DNA of 64,000 bases from a virus. The stretch is from IMG/VR virus record IMGVR_UViG_3300002231_001563, positions 103,581 to 167,580 of that record. One strand, 5' to 3'. Positions 43,591 to 51,252 of the stretch are shown here, piece by piece; the stretch's first letter is position 1; each line of letters begins with the position of its first letter. The position numbers and the translations under genes were made by a program. Below the pieces are notes generated by a model. It was given only the letters and a program-made list of their open reading frames with translations, made no database searches and had not been told where the DNA came from.

Positions 43591-44394
43591 ATGATTATTA
43601 AAAGTTTTTTGTATAGTGTGTTGAATGCAGTGTTAATGTTAGGGTGTGTGGTCTTAATGGGGTGTCAACAGAATGACGCGATGCTCCAAGGCTTGGTGAA
43701 AGCCTCTGAACATGCAATTGAATATGAGGAATCATTTACCTTAACGCAGTATGACGTAACTCAATATGAGTCGTATGCAACGAGAATCTCGCGCGATTCC
43801 GCAGTCAAGGTCGAAATTGATTATGGACATGCGACTATTAGAGGTACGGGCACCTACTTTAAATACAAGGGACACTATATGGTAGTCACCGCAGCCCATC
43901 TTTTTGCAATGGGTGGCGGCCAAACCTTAGTTGACGAGGCAGTTATTACCACCCCGAATGAAAAGGTGATGGGTAAATTGCTTTATATTGATAAATATGT
44001 GGACATAGCTATTTTTGCAGCCCCCAAGTTACAAAGTCGAAAGGCAGCTAAATTCAGCCGCGCCAAGAGTTATCCCATCGGCGCTCCTGTTTATTATTCG
44101 GGATTCCCAGGGGCTAACAATCTCCTTACCTTTACGGGCACCCTTTCGGGCGAAGGATATGGGACCGATATCGCCATGCACTCGTTCGCGTGGGGAGGCT
44201 CTTCTGGCTCGGGAGTTTTCGATGAACAGGGGCAATTTGTTGGCGTTCTCGTCTCTATCATGGTTGGACCCGGCTATATGGGTCCCCAATTAGTGGGCTC
44301 TGTGGTCTATATTGCTCCAGCCGACCTAATCGATAGTGCTTATTTGCGCCAGCAATTAGATAAAGTGGGGAGGATGAAAAATGACGGTTTTTAA
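43591..44394 (+). CDS. Secreted trypsin-like serine protease lipoprotein
   Basis: A 267-residue protein with a signal peptide and lipobox ('VVLMGC', cysteine at ~25). It has the chymotrypsin-fold triad: 'MVVTAAHLF' (His), 'KYVDIAIFAA' (Asp) and 'WGGSSGSGVFDEQG' (Ser, with the GSSGSG nucleophile loop). It should be anchored to the host inner or outer membrane and act in the periplasm. A phage-encoded periplasmic protease could process receptors or virion proteins, or block superinfection. It overlaps the VWA lipoprotein gene by 14 bases. Confidence 0.72.
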   Translation: MIIKSFLYSVLNAVLMLGCVVLMGCQQNDAMLQGLVKASEHAIEYEESFTLTQYDVTQYESYATRISRDSAVKVEIDYGHATIRGTGTYFKYKGHYMVVTAAHLFAMGGGQTLVDEAVITTPNEKVMGKLLYIDKYVDIAIFAAPKLQSRKAAKFSRAKSYPIGAPVYYSGFPGANNLLTFTGTLSGEGYGTDIAMHSFAWGGSSGSGVFDEQGQFVGVLVSIMVGPGYMGPQLVGSVVYIAPADLIDSAYLRQQLDKVGRMKNDGF

Positions 44395-45391
44395 ATATAT
44401 ATTTTTGTGCGCCAGTTTACTTTTAATTGCGTCGTGCACTGACACGGATTATTCTTTAGTGACGGGGAAAACCGAGACTATTACTGAATATGTGGAAGTG
44501 GAGGTAGAACCAGAAATAGAAATCTGGATAGAATCATTCACTCAAGTGGGAGCCTTCGATGAGATGGATATCCTTTGGGTCATCGATGGCTCATGCTCCA
44601 TGAATGCTCATCACGCGGAATTGGTGGCGGGGGTTGAAGCAATGATGAACAGCTTGCCTACTGATGTAAATTGGCGTTTAAAAATGATTACGGCGGGGGA
44701 CAACTCTTATCCCGTTCAATCTACTTTGTTTCCCCTAACAAGAGGGGATGATATTGATGATGCCATTGATATGTTGAACGACCTTCCGTATGACGGCGGC
44801 GAGGCTGGCTTTGGAGCCGTAGAAAATTATATCAAAACAGATTCATATGCGCAAACGTGGATGAGAAATGACGCCGCCCTCCTGACAATCTTTGTATCTG
44901 ATGAGCCCGAGCAAAGTGGGATCGACGTTAAAGATTTTACGTGGTGGTATGAGGGGCAGAGAAATAGTGTATATATGGCGTCTATCGTCAACGTCCCAGA
45001 CGCTGAATCAGTGTGTACTTACACTACGAATGTCATGACCATAGGTCAAAAGTATATTGATGCTACCAATTATTTTGGCGGTGTTGTAGTGGACATCTGC
45101 GAGACCGATTGGGCCACCGCAGTGACGGATGCTACGCAAGAAATTGAACCAGTCGAGGACTATAAATTAGCTCATGTGCCCTATGAAAATACTATCGTCG
45201 TGTTTATTGAGGGAGCCCCCAATAGTGACTGGCACTACAGTGCACAGGAAAATCGCATCTATTTTGATGTGATGCCTCTTGAGGGCGAGCGCGTGGAAAT
45301 GGCGTACGCAGTTAAAGAGTATAATTGGCTTTCGGACCACTCAATCGAAGTAGACGCCCAATCGCTTCAAAATAATAATATATCTCCTTGA
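44381..45391 (+). CDS. VWA-domain lipoprotein
   Basis: A 336-residue protein with signal and lipobox ('LLLIASC', cysteine at 19). After an acidic spacer (EYVEVEVEPEIEIWIE) it has 'MDILWVIDGSCSMNAHH', the metal-binding DxSxS loop of von Willebrand A domains, and a later 'LLTIFVSDEPEQSG' strand. VWA domains bind proteins or sugars via a metal. It overlaps the protease gene, so the two are probably made and work together at the envelope. No catalytic residues are expected. Confidence 0.7.
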   Translation: MTVFKYIFLCASLLLIASCTDTDYSLVTGKTETITEYVEVEVEPEIEIWIESFTQVGAFDEMDILWVIDGSCSMNAHHAELVAGVEAMMNSLPTDVNWRLKMITAGDNSYPVQSTLFPLTRGDDIDDAIDMLNDLPYDGGEAGFGAVENYIKTDSYAQTWMRNDAALLTIFVSDEPEQSGIDVKDFTWWYEGQRNSVYMASIVNVPDAESVCTYTTNVMTIGQKYIDATNYFGGVVVDICETDWATAVTDATQEIEPVEDYKLAHVPYENTIVVFIEGAPNSDWHYSAQENRIYFDVMPLEGERVEMAYAVKEYNWLSDHSIEVDAQSLQNNNISP

Positions 45392-45416
45392 CAAGAAGAG
45401 AATATTAAGTTATACT
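45388..45416 (+). promoter_or_regulatory. Promoter (TTGACA-N17-TATACT)
   Basis: TTGACA at 45388-45393 over the end of the VWA gene, 17 bases, TATACT at 45411-45416. It serves the coiled-coil gene at 45454. Confidence 0.7.
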
Positions 45417-45453
45417 ATATAAGTGAACTAATTATATTACTAGGAGTAGTGTT

Positions 45454-45753
45454 ATGTTTAAAACTTTGTATAGAGCAGTGCTGGTACCCGCGTTGCGCCT
45501 TTTTGGGTTAGCGCCCGCCCTAGAGAGCCGTCAGTTAATAAGAGAAATTATCCAGTTGGAGCAACAACTTGAAGCCTTTCAGCGCGAATTAGAAGAATTG
45601 CGCATGGAAAATAAATCCTTGTGGGATATGTTAGACGAACTCAATAGCGCCAGCACCGTGGGGAAGGGAACTGTAACCGATTTCCTTGAAGAATTGCAAG
45701 ATACTGTCATGGAAGAAATGCTGAAAGATTTTAAACCAGCGGGCGAAGCCTAA
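45454..45753 (+). CDS. Coiled-coil membrane-associated protein
   Basis: A 99-residue protein. The N-terminus is hydrophobic ('LVPALRLFGLAPAL'), then a coiled coil with heptads ('LIREIIQLEQQLEAFQREL', 'LEELRMENKSLWDMLDEL') and a final acidic helix ('TDFLEELQDTVMEEMLKDF'). CTAGGAG lies before the ATG. It shares one base with the phosphomannomutase gene. Role unknown. Confidence 0.5.
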   Translation: MFKTLYRAVLVPALRLFGLAPALESRQLIREIIQLEQQLEAFQRELEELRMENKSLWDMLDELNSASTVGKGTVTDFLEELQDTVMEEMLKDFKPAGEA

Positions 45754-46490
45754 TGGCTGCCCTGGCAGACATTTTCCTGTTTGATGTGGACGGAACTTTG
45801 ACCCCTCCTCGTTGTCATATCGACCCTTCTCTGGAAAGTGTCTTTATGAAGTTGGGGAAATTGTGTACGGTCTACTTGGTATCTGGCAGTGATATCTCTA
45901 AAATTAAAGAACAAATGCCCCCCGAAACCCGGGAGGTATGTGCGGGAATATTCGGAAGCTCGGGAAACGAATTGTGGATAGACGACGAATTGGTGTATGC
46001 TAATAATTTTGAACCTACGGAACGACTCACCGCCTCCCTGGAAGACGCCCTCCATAACTCTCCTTACCCTTTACGCACTGGCACCCACATTGAAAAGCGA
46101 CCGGGCATGATAAATTATAGTATCGTAGGTCGCGAGGCCACTCCAGAGCAGCGACTTGAATATTATAGGTGGGATCAGAAAACCCACGAACGCAAGAGGT
46201 TAGCCATTTCACTCATGGCGCGCCACCCAGAAGTAGAAGTGAGTATTGGAGGGGAGATTTCTATTGATATTTATCCCCGGGGCAACGATAAGAGTCAGGC
46301 AGTGCGATATATCCAGGAGGCTCATTCCCATAAACGCATCTGTTTTTTTGGCGATAAGACCCAGCCGCCTGGAAATGATTATAGTGCTGTGGCTGCATTA
46401 GGGGAGACAGACCGTATATATGCAGTGAGGAGTTGGCACCATACCTATGATATTTTAAAATCATATCTTGAGGATAATTATAATGAATGA
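45753..46490 (+). CDS. Phosphomannomutase-like HAD phosphatase
   Basis: A 245-residue HAD-family enzyme. 'IFLFDVDGTLTPPR' (8-21) holds the nucleophile Asp; 'VSGSDISKIKEQM', 'KRPGMINYSIVGR', 'GGEISIDIYPRGNDKSQAV' and 'CFFGDKTQPPGNDYSA' (~210) match the eukaryotic-type phosphomannomutase (PMM) layout. It would move phosphate between mannose-6- and mannose-1-phosphate. With the cupin at 42277 it may form a mannose-activation route for glycans. An overlapping gene starts inside its stop region. Confidence 0.8.
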   Translation: MAALADIFLFDVDGTLTPPRCHIDPSLESVFMKLGKLCTVYLVSGSDISKIKEQMPPETREVCAGIFGSSGNELWIDDELVYANNFEPTERLTASLEDALHNSPYPLRTGTHIEKRPGMINYSIVGREATPEQRLEYYRWDQKTHERKRLAISLMARHPEVEVSIGGEISIDIYPRGNDKSQAVRYIQEAHSHKRICFFGDKTQPPGNDYSAVAALGETDRIYAVRSWHHTYDILKSYLEDNYNE

Positions 46491-46821
46491 TGAAATAGAA
46501 AATATAGATGATATAACGGAAGAGGGCACTGATGACCTCAAGCCCAAGCCTCCTTCTAAATTGGCTCCAAGGGGCATCCAGACTTTCACCGTGTGTCGCC
46601 AACACGATGAGACTGGCGTTTCGGGTGAAGGCATCATCATTGAGGGTGTCGTTCTTGGGACTGGGCAGTGCATTATTCACTGGCTCTATCCGCCTCCACG
46701 CGGAGGTATAGCCATTTTCGACTCGATGACCGACTTTATTAAGGTCCACATAGAACCCCACCCAGCCAATAAAACCATTATTACTTATCAAGATGGGGAG
46801 CAAGAGTTGTATGGTGACTAA
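46483..46821 (+). CDS. Hypothetical protein
   Basis: A 112-residue protein from ATG 46483, which overlaps the phosphomannomutase stop. The first 25 residues are very acidic (NDEIENIDDITEEGTDDL), followed by 'TFTVCRQHDETGVSGEGI' and a strand-rich region 'GQCIIHWLYPPPRGGIAIF'. It may be a small protein-binding domain. No family seen. Confidence 0.45.
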   Translation: MNDEIENIDDITEEGTDDLKPKPPSKLAPRGIQTFTVCRQHDETGVSGEGIIIEGVVLGTGQCIIHWLYPPPRGGIAIFDSMTDFIKVHIEPHPANKTIITYQDGEQELYGD

Positions 46822-46845
46822 TTATTGTAAAGCAGGAGAGATAAA

Positions 46846-47205
46846 ATGAAAATCGAACGCGCACGATTGATAGAAATTATTGCCGAAGAATTGCGAGAAG
46901 CCAATGATCGCGAGCAGGGCATCGCACCTGTTCCCCGAAGTATTAAAACGCCGCAGCAATATCAAGATTGGGTCCGTTCGGGAGAGGTACCCGACCCCGC
47001 CACCCAAACAGTGCCGGACAAAGCAAAAAAAGCCCCCTCACGCGCCGCTGACGCTGGCACGTTTAAGGATCTAGTTCAGATCATTGAAACTAGTTTTGGG
47101 AAGCTAGAGAGGCGCATTCGCGCCCTTGAGGAAGCTGTTGGTGTTGGTTCATCTGCCCCTGACGAACGTGCCTACGATACCGAATACGCGGATCTGGAGA
47201 AATAA
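46846..47205 (+). CDS. Hypothetical helical protein
   Basis: A 119-residue protein with 'MKIERARLIEIIAEELREAN' at its N-terminus, a leader seen in phage proteins at virion or capsid sites (also 63928 here). Middle is Pro/Ala rich, then a helix 'TFKDLVQIIETSFGKLERRI'. CAGGAG lies 10 bases before the ATG. Function unknown. Confidence 0.48.
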   Translation: MKIERARLIEIIAEELREANDREQGIAPVPRSIKTPQQYQDWVRSGEVPDPATQTVPDKAKKAPSRAADAGTFKDLVQIIETSFGKLERRIRALEEAVGVGSSAPDERAYDTEYADLEK

Positions 47206-47209
47206 TAAT

Positions 47210-48118
47210 ATGCTTGAAGAATGGGAAGAATATAAATCTATTTTAAATGAGGTCGAACCTTATCAAAAGTGGGCCAAAAAGCAAAACAGCAAGTTTAAAA
47301 AATGGGCAGCATCAGGACCCAAAAGGTATGCATCCCCTTATACTTCTGCTGCGCCGACCACAGCCACCAGCGGCCTGGGGCCTCTGGAGGAAGAAGCTTA
47401 CGTGCCCCAGATTAAAGACCACTTGAATTCCGACATATGGAGCAGCGACGGAGAGCTAAATCCCGAGATTTCTGAAAAATTGCTACAGATAGCTACTCAG
47501 TTTTATAATAAATTAGATTTACCGGCCGAAATCCTCAATATAACTCTGACGGGCTCGCTGGCAAATTATAATTGGACAAGTCATTCGGATATAGACTTGC
47601 ACATTCTCATTGATTATGCAGCCATAGATGAAAATATTGAGTTGGTGAGAAAATATCTCTCGGAAGTTAAGACAAATTGGAACCGGAGCCACGAAATTTA
47701 TATCAAAGGCCATGAAATAGAAATTTATGTGCAAAATATCAACGAACCCCACCATTCGACTGGGGTTTACTCCATTATGGATGGGGAGTGGATTCTGACA
47801 CCGAGCCCGCAGGAGTTTGAAGTGAGCGAGAGAGAGGTGGCCCAAAAGACCGAAGCTCTGCGCGCCACCATCGCGATGATCCAGAAGTTGGATAAAGAAG
47901 ATAAATTTGAAGAAGCATACGGAGATGCAGACAGACTCCGGCAGAAATTGAGTAATTACCGAAAGGGTGGATTGGAATCCGGCGGTGAATATTCAGTAGA
48001 AAATTTAGTTTTCAAAGCCCTCAGAAATGGTGGCGACCTGGAGATTTTGGCCGACTTAAAGCGTTCCGCTTATGATAAGATGATGTCAATCTCTGAACGG
48101 TCGAAGGTCACCCGATGA
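47210..48118 (+). CDS. Nucleotidyltransferase (Pol beta-like) domain protein
   Basis: A 302-residue protein. At ~residue 114 'ITLTGSLANYNWTSHSDIDLHILIDY' shows the GS...DxD core of the Pol beta-type nucleotidyltransferases (split here as GSLANYNW, SDIDLHI). A third Asp may lie further on in 'EIEIYVQN'. Such proteins add NMP to RNA, proteins or antibiotics, and phage copies of this 'SDIDLHI' type are common but uncharacterised. ATG 47210 has GGAG eight bases ahead; upstream in-frame ATG 47126 is inside the previous gene. Confidence 0.65.
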   Translation: MLEEWEEYKSILNEVEPYQKWAKKQNSKFKKWAASGPKRYASPYTSAAPTTATSGLGPLEEEAYVPQIKDHLNSDIWSSDGELNPEISEKLLQIATQFYNKLDLPAEILNITLTGSLANYNWTSHSDIDLHILIDYAAIDENIELVRKYLSEVKTNWNRSHEIYIKGHEIEIYVQNINEPHHSTGVYSIMDGEWILTPSPQEFEVSEREVAQKTEALRATIAMIQKLDKEDKFEEAYGDADRLRQKLSNYRKGGLESGGEYSVENLVFKALRNGGDLEILADLKRSAYDKMMSISERSKVTR

Positions 48119-48119
48119 C

Positions 48120-48416
48120 GTGTCTCCACCCCCTTACCAAGTAGGCGATATTATCAGATGGCACACTAATGAGCCGGGGGGCAAGTCTTATTATGGCCTT
48201 GTGTTAGAAAAAAGTCAGAATATTCGTTACGGAGAATACATATATCTTCATAATGTAGAAAGTGAAGATTTTTCCAATTTAGAATTAGCACCGGTGCCCC
48301 TCCATGCAGTGCGGGTGTATTCCTTCGGAGAGCAGCGCGTCATTTATTTGTATCAGAATCCCGAGGATGTACCTGTGTTTATAGAAAAAGTAGATTTTGT
48401 TCCAGAAAATGCTTGA
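48120..48416 (+). CDS. Small barrel-like protein (GDII family)
   Basis: A 98-residue product starting at GTG. It begins 'SPPPYQVGDIIRW', then 'SYYGLVLEKSQN' and 'YGEYIYLHNVESED', the pattern of the small-protein family that fills 50-61.4 kb: a GD-hydrophobic start, a strand, then a variable barrel. No ribosome site stronger than AAGG is seen. It is the first member of the family in order, lying just before a strong promoter. Confidence 0.5.
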   Translation: MSPPPYQVGDIIRWHTNEPGGKSYYGLVLEKSQNIRYGEYIYLHNVESEDFSNLELAPVPLHAVRVYSFGEQRVIYLYQNPEDVPVFIEKVDFVPENA

Positions 48417-48441
48417 CAAATCAGGCGCGAGACACTATAAT
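48413..48441 (+). promoter_or_regulatory. Promoter (TTGACA-N17-TATAAT)
   Basis: TTGACA at 48413-48418 overlapping the previous stop, 17 bases, TATAAT at 48436-48441. It is a simple promoter, without the two extra hexamers found at 49208 and beyond. Confidence 0.8.
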
Positions 48442-48464
48442 ATAATATAAGCCCAGGATAACTT

Positions 48465-48860
48465 ATGTCAGAATTGAATTTTGAGCCTAGCGAATTAGAG
48501 ATTGAACATTGTCTGGAGATGTTGCTACCCAGGCTCCAACAGAAGGTCGATGAGTGGTATCACCGTCACTGTGCTACGCCCCAAGTCGTTGGCAAATCGT
48601 TTTTATCCGAGATTAAGCCTCCTCTCCTTCGCAAAGAGAAGGGGCGCATTTACTGGAAATTGATTTTAGAAAGTAGAACGGAGTTCGGCGGAAATTCAAG
48701 CACTGTCTACGGATTCATCCGGCGCGAGGATGGAGCTATCTTTAGGGCGGCAACGTGGCGTTCTCCCGAAACGCGCACCCAAACCGCTATTCGGGGATAT
48801 ATAACTGACGAGTATCCCGAAGATTATTTTACTAGCACTGGAGTTATTTATGCAAACTGA
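48465..48860 (+). CDS. Hypothetical protein
   Basis: A 131-residue protein starting after the strong promoter at 48413. N-terminal helix 'EPSELEIEHCLEMLLPRL', then beta-rich 'RIYWKLILESRTEFGG', 'STVYGFIRREDGAIFRAATW'. It overlaps a small gene at 48850 by 11 bases. No family recognised. Confidence 0.5.
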   Translation: MSELNFEPSELEIEHCLEMLLPRLQQKVDEWYHRHCATPQVVGKSFLSEIKPPLLRKEKGRIYWKLILESRTEFGGNSSTVYGFIRREDGAIFRAATWRSPETRTQTAIRGYITDEYPEDYFTSTGVIYAN

Positions 48861-49008
48861 CACTCGTAAACTCATTATTGAACTGCTGAATGCCGAATTA
48901 AAGCGAGCAAATCGCCTAGCCACTTTACTTTATCATCGTGAAATAAAGGAAGCGAAGGATGATTTTGTGAGACACATCAAGGCACTCGACGCCAGGGGTG
49001 TCCAATGA
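48850..49008 (+). CDS. Small helical protein (52 aa)
   Basis: A short gene with ATG 48850 and GGAG six bases ahead. It reads 'MQTDTRKLIIELLNAELKRA' and 'HREIKEAKDDFVRHIKALDA', an almost continuous charged helix. It overlaps both neighbours (start within the previous frame, and ATGA with the next). Possibly a small regulatory or toxin-type protein, but that is a guess. Confidence 0.5.
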   Translation: MQTDTRKLIIELLNAELKRANRLATLLYHREIKEAKDDFVRHIKALDARGVQ

Positions 49009-49211
49009 GGCGAGGCATGGATAGGCTCGGGGAAGGAAATATGGTGTGGACTGTTATATATCGAGCCGCCAATGGTGACACTTGTTATGAGATTGTAACC
49101 GGCCCTCACGATATGGAAGAATTCCGTAGTCACGCTAAGAAAAGATACAAACGACTCATCGCCTCTATTAAGGGAAATAATGACGTTGTTACCGAAACTA
49201 TTTATCCTTGA
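49005..49211 (+). CDS. Small hypothetical protein
   Basis: Product of up to 68 residues. An alternative start is ATG 49041 with GGGGAAGG just upstream, giving 'MVWTVIYRAANGDTCYEIV'. It has short beta segments, then 'HAKKRYKRLIASIKGN' and a final 'VVTETIYP'. Ends at the first hexamer of promoter P1. Unknown function. Confidence 0.42.
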   Translation: MRRGMDRLGEGNMVWTVIYRAANGDTCYEIVTGPHDMEEFRSHAKKRYKRLIASIKGNNDVVTETIYP

Positions 49212-49262
49212 CATTTTTTTGACAATTTATTACTAGACAAAGCCTCGCCGAGGGTGTATAAT
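49208..49262 (+). promoter_or_regulatory. Triple-hexamer promoter P1
   Basis: TTGACA at 49208, TTGACA at 49219, TAGACA at 49234, then 17 bases and TATAAT at 49257-49262. Spacers are 5, 9 and 17, the same as in eight other copies. It overlaps the preceding stop and drives the gene at 49291. Confidence 0.82.
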
Positions 49263-49290
49263 GTATGTATACTTTAACCCGGAGTCCCAA

Positions 49291-49518
49291 ATGTCAAATC
49301 TAGTTGTTAATATATCCGAATTCATCTCGGTGGATGTCTCGCTATTGCGCGCCCAGCGCGATACTTTGGTAGATACACTCGATGCAATCGAGGGGTCCAA
49401 ACCAGATATGGTGGATGATTTCTTCGGACTCGAACGAGATACAGTCGTTGACAAATTGATTGGTATCGTCAATTTGCTCGATGGCTTGCTAGACGAGGCA
49501 GAAGGATTTACCCCTTAA
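49291..49518 (+). CDS. Hypothetical acidic protein
   Basis: A 75-residue acidic helical protein from ATG 49291 with GGAG upstream; an in-frame ATG at 49261 lies in the -10 box and would not be in the transcript. It reads 'SNLVVNISEFISVDVSLLRA' and 'VVDKLIGIVNLLDGLLDEAEG'. Function unknown; first gene behind P1. Confidence 0.5.
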   Translation: MSNLVVNISEFISVDVSLLRAQRDTLVDTLDAIEGSKPDMVDDFFGLERDTVVDKLIGIVNLLDGLLDEAEGFTP

Positions 49519-49554
49519 TTATTACCACCAATCATTTTACTATAGGAAGAACAA

Positions 49555-49809
49555 ATGCTCAAAACATGCAAACATTGTGATATTGAATTCAGTGTTCACT
49601 CGCGCCGCAAGCGTCAAGTGGGCGGCTACATTAACGAATGCCCGGATTGTGTCGAGGAACGCGGGGGCGACCAATCGGCCCCTAAGCACTTCGGTGTGAC
49701 AGGCTCTTTCGGGGAGGATGTGGCCGTCCTTCGGTTTGAGAATCAGCAATCCCGTGAGAAGTTTAAGAAAGAATATGGCGAGATTAAAACTTTAAAAGAT
49801 TACTTTTAG
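49555..49809 (+). CDS. Small zinc-ribbon protein
   Basis: An 84-residue protein with 'CKHCDIEF' (residues 4-11) and 'NECPDCVEERGG' (~29-38), two CxxC pairs that would bind one zinc. A basic segment (HSRRKRQVGGY) lies between them. It likely binds nucleic acid. AGGAAG precedes the ATG. Confidence 0.6.
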   Translation: MLKTCKHCDIEFSVHSRRKRQVGGYINECPDCVEERGGDQSAPKHFGVTGSFGEDVAVLRFENQQSREKFKKEYGEIKTLKDYF

Positions 49810-49816
49810 GAGAAAC

Positions 49817-50053
49817 ATGGAAGCAATAGAATCATATCATTCATACCCATTACCCGACCCGTCTTTTCAGTGGCGGCACGAGGCTCAACTCTATGTGCTG
49901 GAAGCCGCCGACTCATCGTGGGTCCTATATTGCGACGGTATGTCGGTGCGCGATACTTTTGGGTATCCCATTCGATTCGAGACGAGTTGGGATGCTAAAC
50001 GCTATGCGAAGGAAGCGTTAGGTCATGACGAATTAGTCTTGACATTTACTTGA
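49817..50053 (+). CDS. Small hypothetical protein
   Basis: A 78-residue protein with 'EAQLYVLEAADSSWVLYCDG' and 'RFETSWDAKRYAKEALGHD'. TAGGAGA lies before the ATG. The short strands and aromatic residues suggest a small beta-fold. Promoter P2 overlaps its stop. Confidence 0.45.
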   Translation: MEAIESYHSYPLPDPSFQWRHEAQLYVLEAADSSWVLYCDGMSVRDTFGYPIRFETSWDAKRYAKEALGHDELVLTFT

Positions 50054-50093
50054 CAACTTTTCTCTTGACCAAACCCTCTCCATGGTGTATAAT
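50039..50093 (+). promoter_or_regulatory. Triple-hexamer promoter P2
   Basis: TTGACA (50039), TTGACA (50050), TTGACC (50065), then 17 bases and TATAAT (50088-50093), with spacers 5, 9 and 17 as in the other copies. It precedes the run of small genes at 50122-51180. Confidence 0.85.
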
Positions 50094-50121
50094 ATATCAT
50101 AACTTAAACAAAGGAGCTTAA

Positions 50122-50280
50122 ATGCTATTCGACCCCACCCTCAAAGACCTCTATTCTGAAACCTCTGAAGAACATTATGGAGATATGTACGGCTACGCCG
50201 ATGATTACGACGAATTAGATTTAGATGAAGAATGCCCTGACTGGGTGATGGAACAGATAGATGAAGAACTCCCATTTTAA
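50122..50280 (+). CDS. Small acidic protein (52 aa)
   Basis: A short gene behind P2, with AAAGGAG before ATG 50122. The product is very acidic and aromatic ('DMYGYADDYDELDLDEECPD', ending EELPF). Acidic small phage proteins often mimic DNA or bind host regulators; that role here is only a possibility. It overlaps the next gene by 20 bases. Confidence 0.52.
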   Translation: MLFDPTLKDLYSETSEEHYGDMYGYADDYDELDLDEECPDWVMEQIDEELPF

Positions 50281-50494
50281 CAAGGGCGACGAGGTAACTA
50301 TTACCTTCAATAAGAAAGCATCATCGCGCACAAAGGGGCGCATTCGGGAACACGGCCCCGAGTTTGTAGTTTTCCAGTCCATTCCAGGCTTTCGAGGGCC
50401 AGGGGCACTCCAAGACCGCCCCTGCGCCCTGGTCGGCTCTTTGTCTACGGGCTGGTCAGGCTGGCTACCCTTTGAGGAAATTGAGATAGCGTAA
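50261..50494 (+). CDS. Small SH3-like protein
   Basis: A 77-residue protein. 'SHFNKGDEVTITFNKKASS', 'GRIREHGPEFVVFQSI' and a Trp/Gly-rich end ('STGWSGWLPFEEIEI') are those of a small SH3-like barrel, with GDEV as the first-strand motif. It starts inside the preceding gene and ends in a one-base overlap with the next. Part of the array described under findings. Confidence 0.5.
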   Translation: MKNSHFNKGDEVTITFNKKASSRTKGRIREHGPEFVVFQSIPGFRGPGALQDRPCALVGSLSTGWSGWLPFEEIEIA

Positions 50495-50721
50495 TGTATG
50501 GGTGGACGCGGGGAATGAGCGCGGGAAATCTAGCTTCCCTTAGCGACTGGGACGGCGAGATTGAATTTGCTCGCTTTATAGTCCTCACTGGGAAAACAGA
50601 TGCCATCCAAACCCGCGTTCTCGCGTATTGCATTTATTCTACGGACGCACACAAAGTGGGCCGAGTCTATTCCCTTCAGACCTATCGATTGAGGATACTT
50701 TATGATATTGCAAAAGGGTGA
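50494..50721 (+). CDS. Small array protein
   Basis: A 75-residue member: 'MSAGNLASLSDWDGEIE', then 'FARFIVLTGKTD' and 'RVLAYCIYSTDAHKVGRVY'. 'SAGNL', a hydrophobic strand 'FARFIVL' and 'AYCIY' align with the family's start, second strand and third strand. An alternative start, ATG 50515, begins directly at that motif. It overlaps the next gene by 20 bases. Confidence 0.48.
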   Translation: MYGWTRGMSAGNLASLSDWDGEIEFARFIVLTGKTDAIQTRVLAYCIYSTDAHKVGRVYSLQTYRLRILYDIAKG

Positions 50722-50974
50722 CATTGTTTCTTACTGTATCCGCAGACGAGTCTGTGGAGAGGATGTAGACGACATTCGGAGCACCTACGTCGTCTTAGAC
50801 GTGGATAGGGTCTGTTCGGGAAAAGCCGAACTTTATTGTATTTATGACGAAACCTATTCGCTCGACCCCCGATTAAGTAAGTTTAGTTATGGCTCGATTG
50901 AGAATGGTTGGAATGCCGCCTCACAGGCGAGTTTGGAGAAGCATGGACAATCAGCTTATTGGAGAATAAATTGA
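50702..50974 (+). CDS. Small array protein
   Basis: A 90-residue member: 'ILQKGDIVSYCIR', 'STYVVLDVDRV', 'AELYCIYDETY' and a terminal 'SAYWRIN'. All four family landmarks are clear (GDIV, 'YVVLDV', 'LYCIYD', 'YWRI'). ATG 50702 lies in the previous frame; CDS are translationally coupled. Confidence 0.55.
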   Translation: MILQKGDIVSYCIRRRVCGEDVDDIRSTYVVLDVDRVCSGKAELYCIYDETYSLDPRLSKFSYGSIENGWNAASQASLEKHGQSAYWRIN

Positions 50975-51180
50975 GCTTAAAAGCAGGAAATATGATGACA
51001 GTCCAGCGCGGAGGATTGGAAGGTTCGAAGGTCATTCTCCTGAATCCGGTGATGAGCACGGGTGACTTAAATCCCAAAAGTCAAAGGTGGTCGTGCTTTA
51101 TGTTCTTCTCAAGCTGTACCTTTTGGCGAGTAAACGATATCTGTGTAATACGAGGAATAGATTTACTTTCTTTCTCTTGA
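50971..51180 (+). CDS. Small array protein (TTG start)
   Basis: A 69-residue member starting at TTG 50971, with GGAG six bases ahead. It reads 'SLKAGNMMTVQRGG', 'SKVILLNPVM' and 'CFMFFSSCTFWRVND', matching the family's GN-type start, hydrophobic strand and 'FWR' end. An upstream start at 50908 would lie inside the previous gene. Confidence 0.5.
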   Translation: MSLKAGNMMTVQRGGLEGSKVILLNPVMSTGDLNPKSQRWSCFMFFSSCTFWRVNDICVIRGIDLLSFS

Positions 51181-51231
51181 CATTCTCTTGACAATTTAGT
51201 TCTTGACGCATGATTAGTCGGAGTGTATAAT
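51177..51231 (+). promoter_or_regulatory. Triple-hexamer promoter P3
   Basis: TTGACA (51177), TTGACA (51188), TTGACG (51203), 17 bases, TATAAT (51226-51231). Spacers 5, 9, 17. It overlaps the preceding stop and drives the run 51253-52761. Confidence 0.83.
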
Positions 51232-51252
51232 GTAAATATCAATGGAGCGGTC

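Noticed and set aside
46261-46803. 180-residue minus-strand ORF
   Set aside because: It is the complement of the phosphomannomutase and next gene, and no ribosome site or family is visible; every accepted gene is on the + strand.
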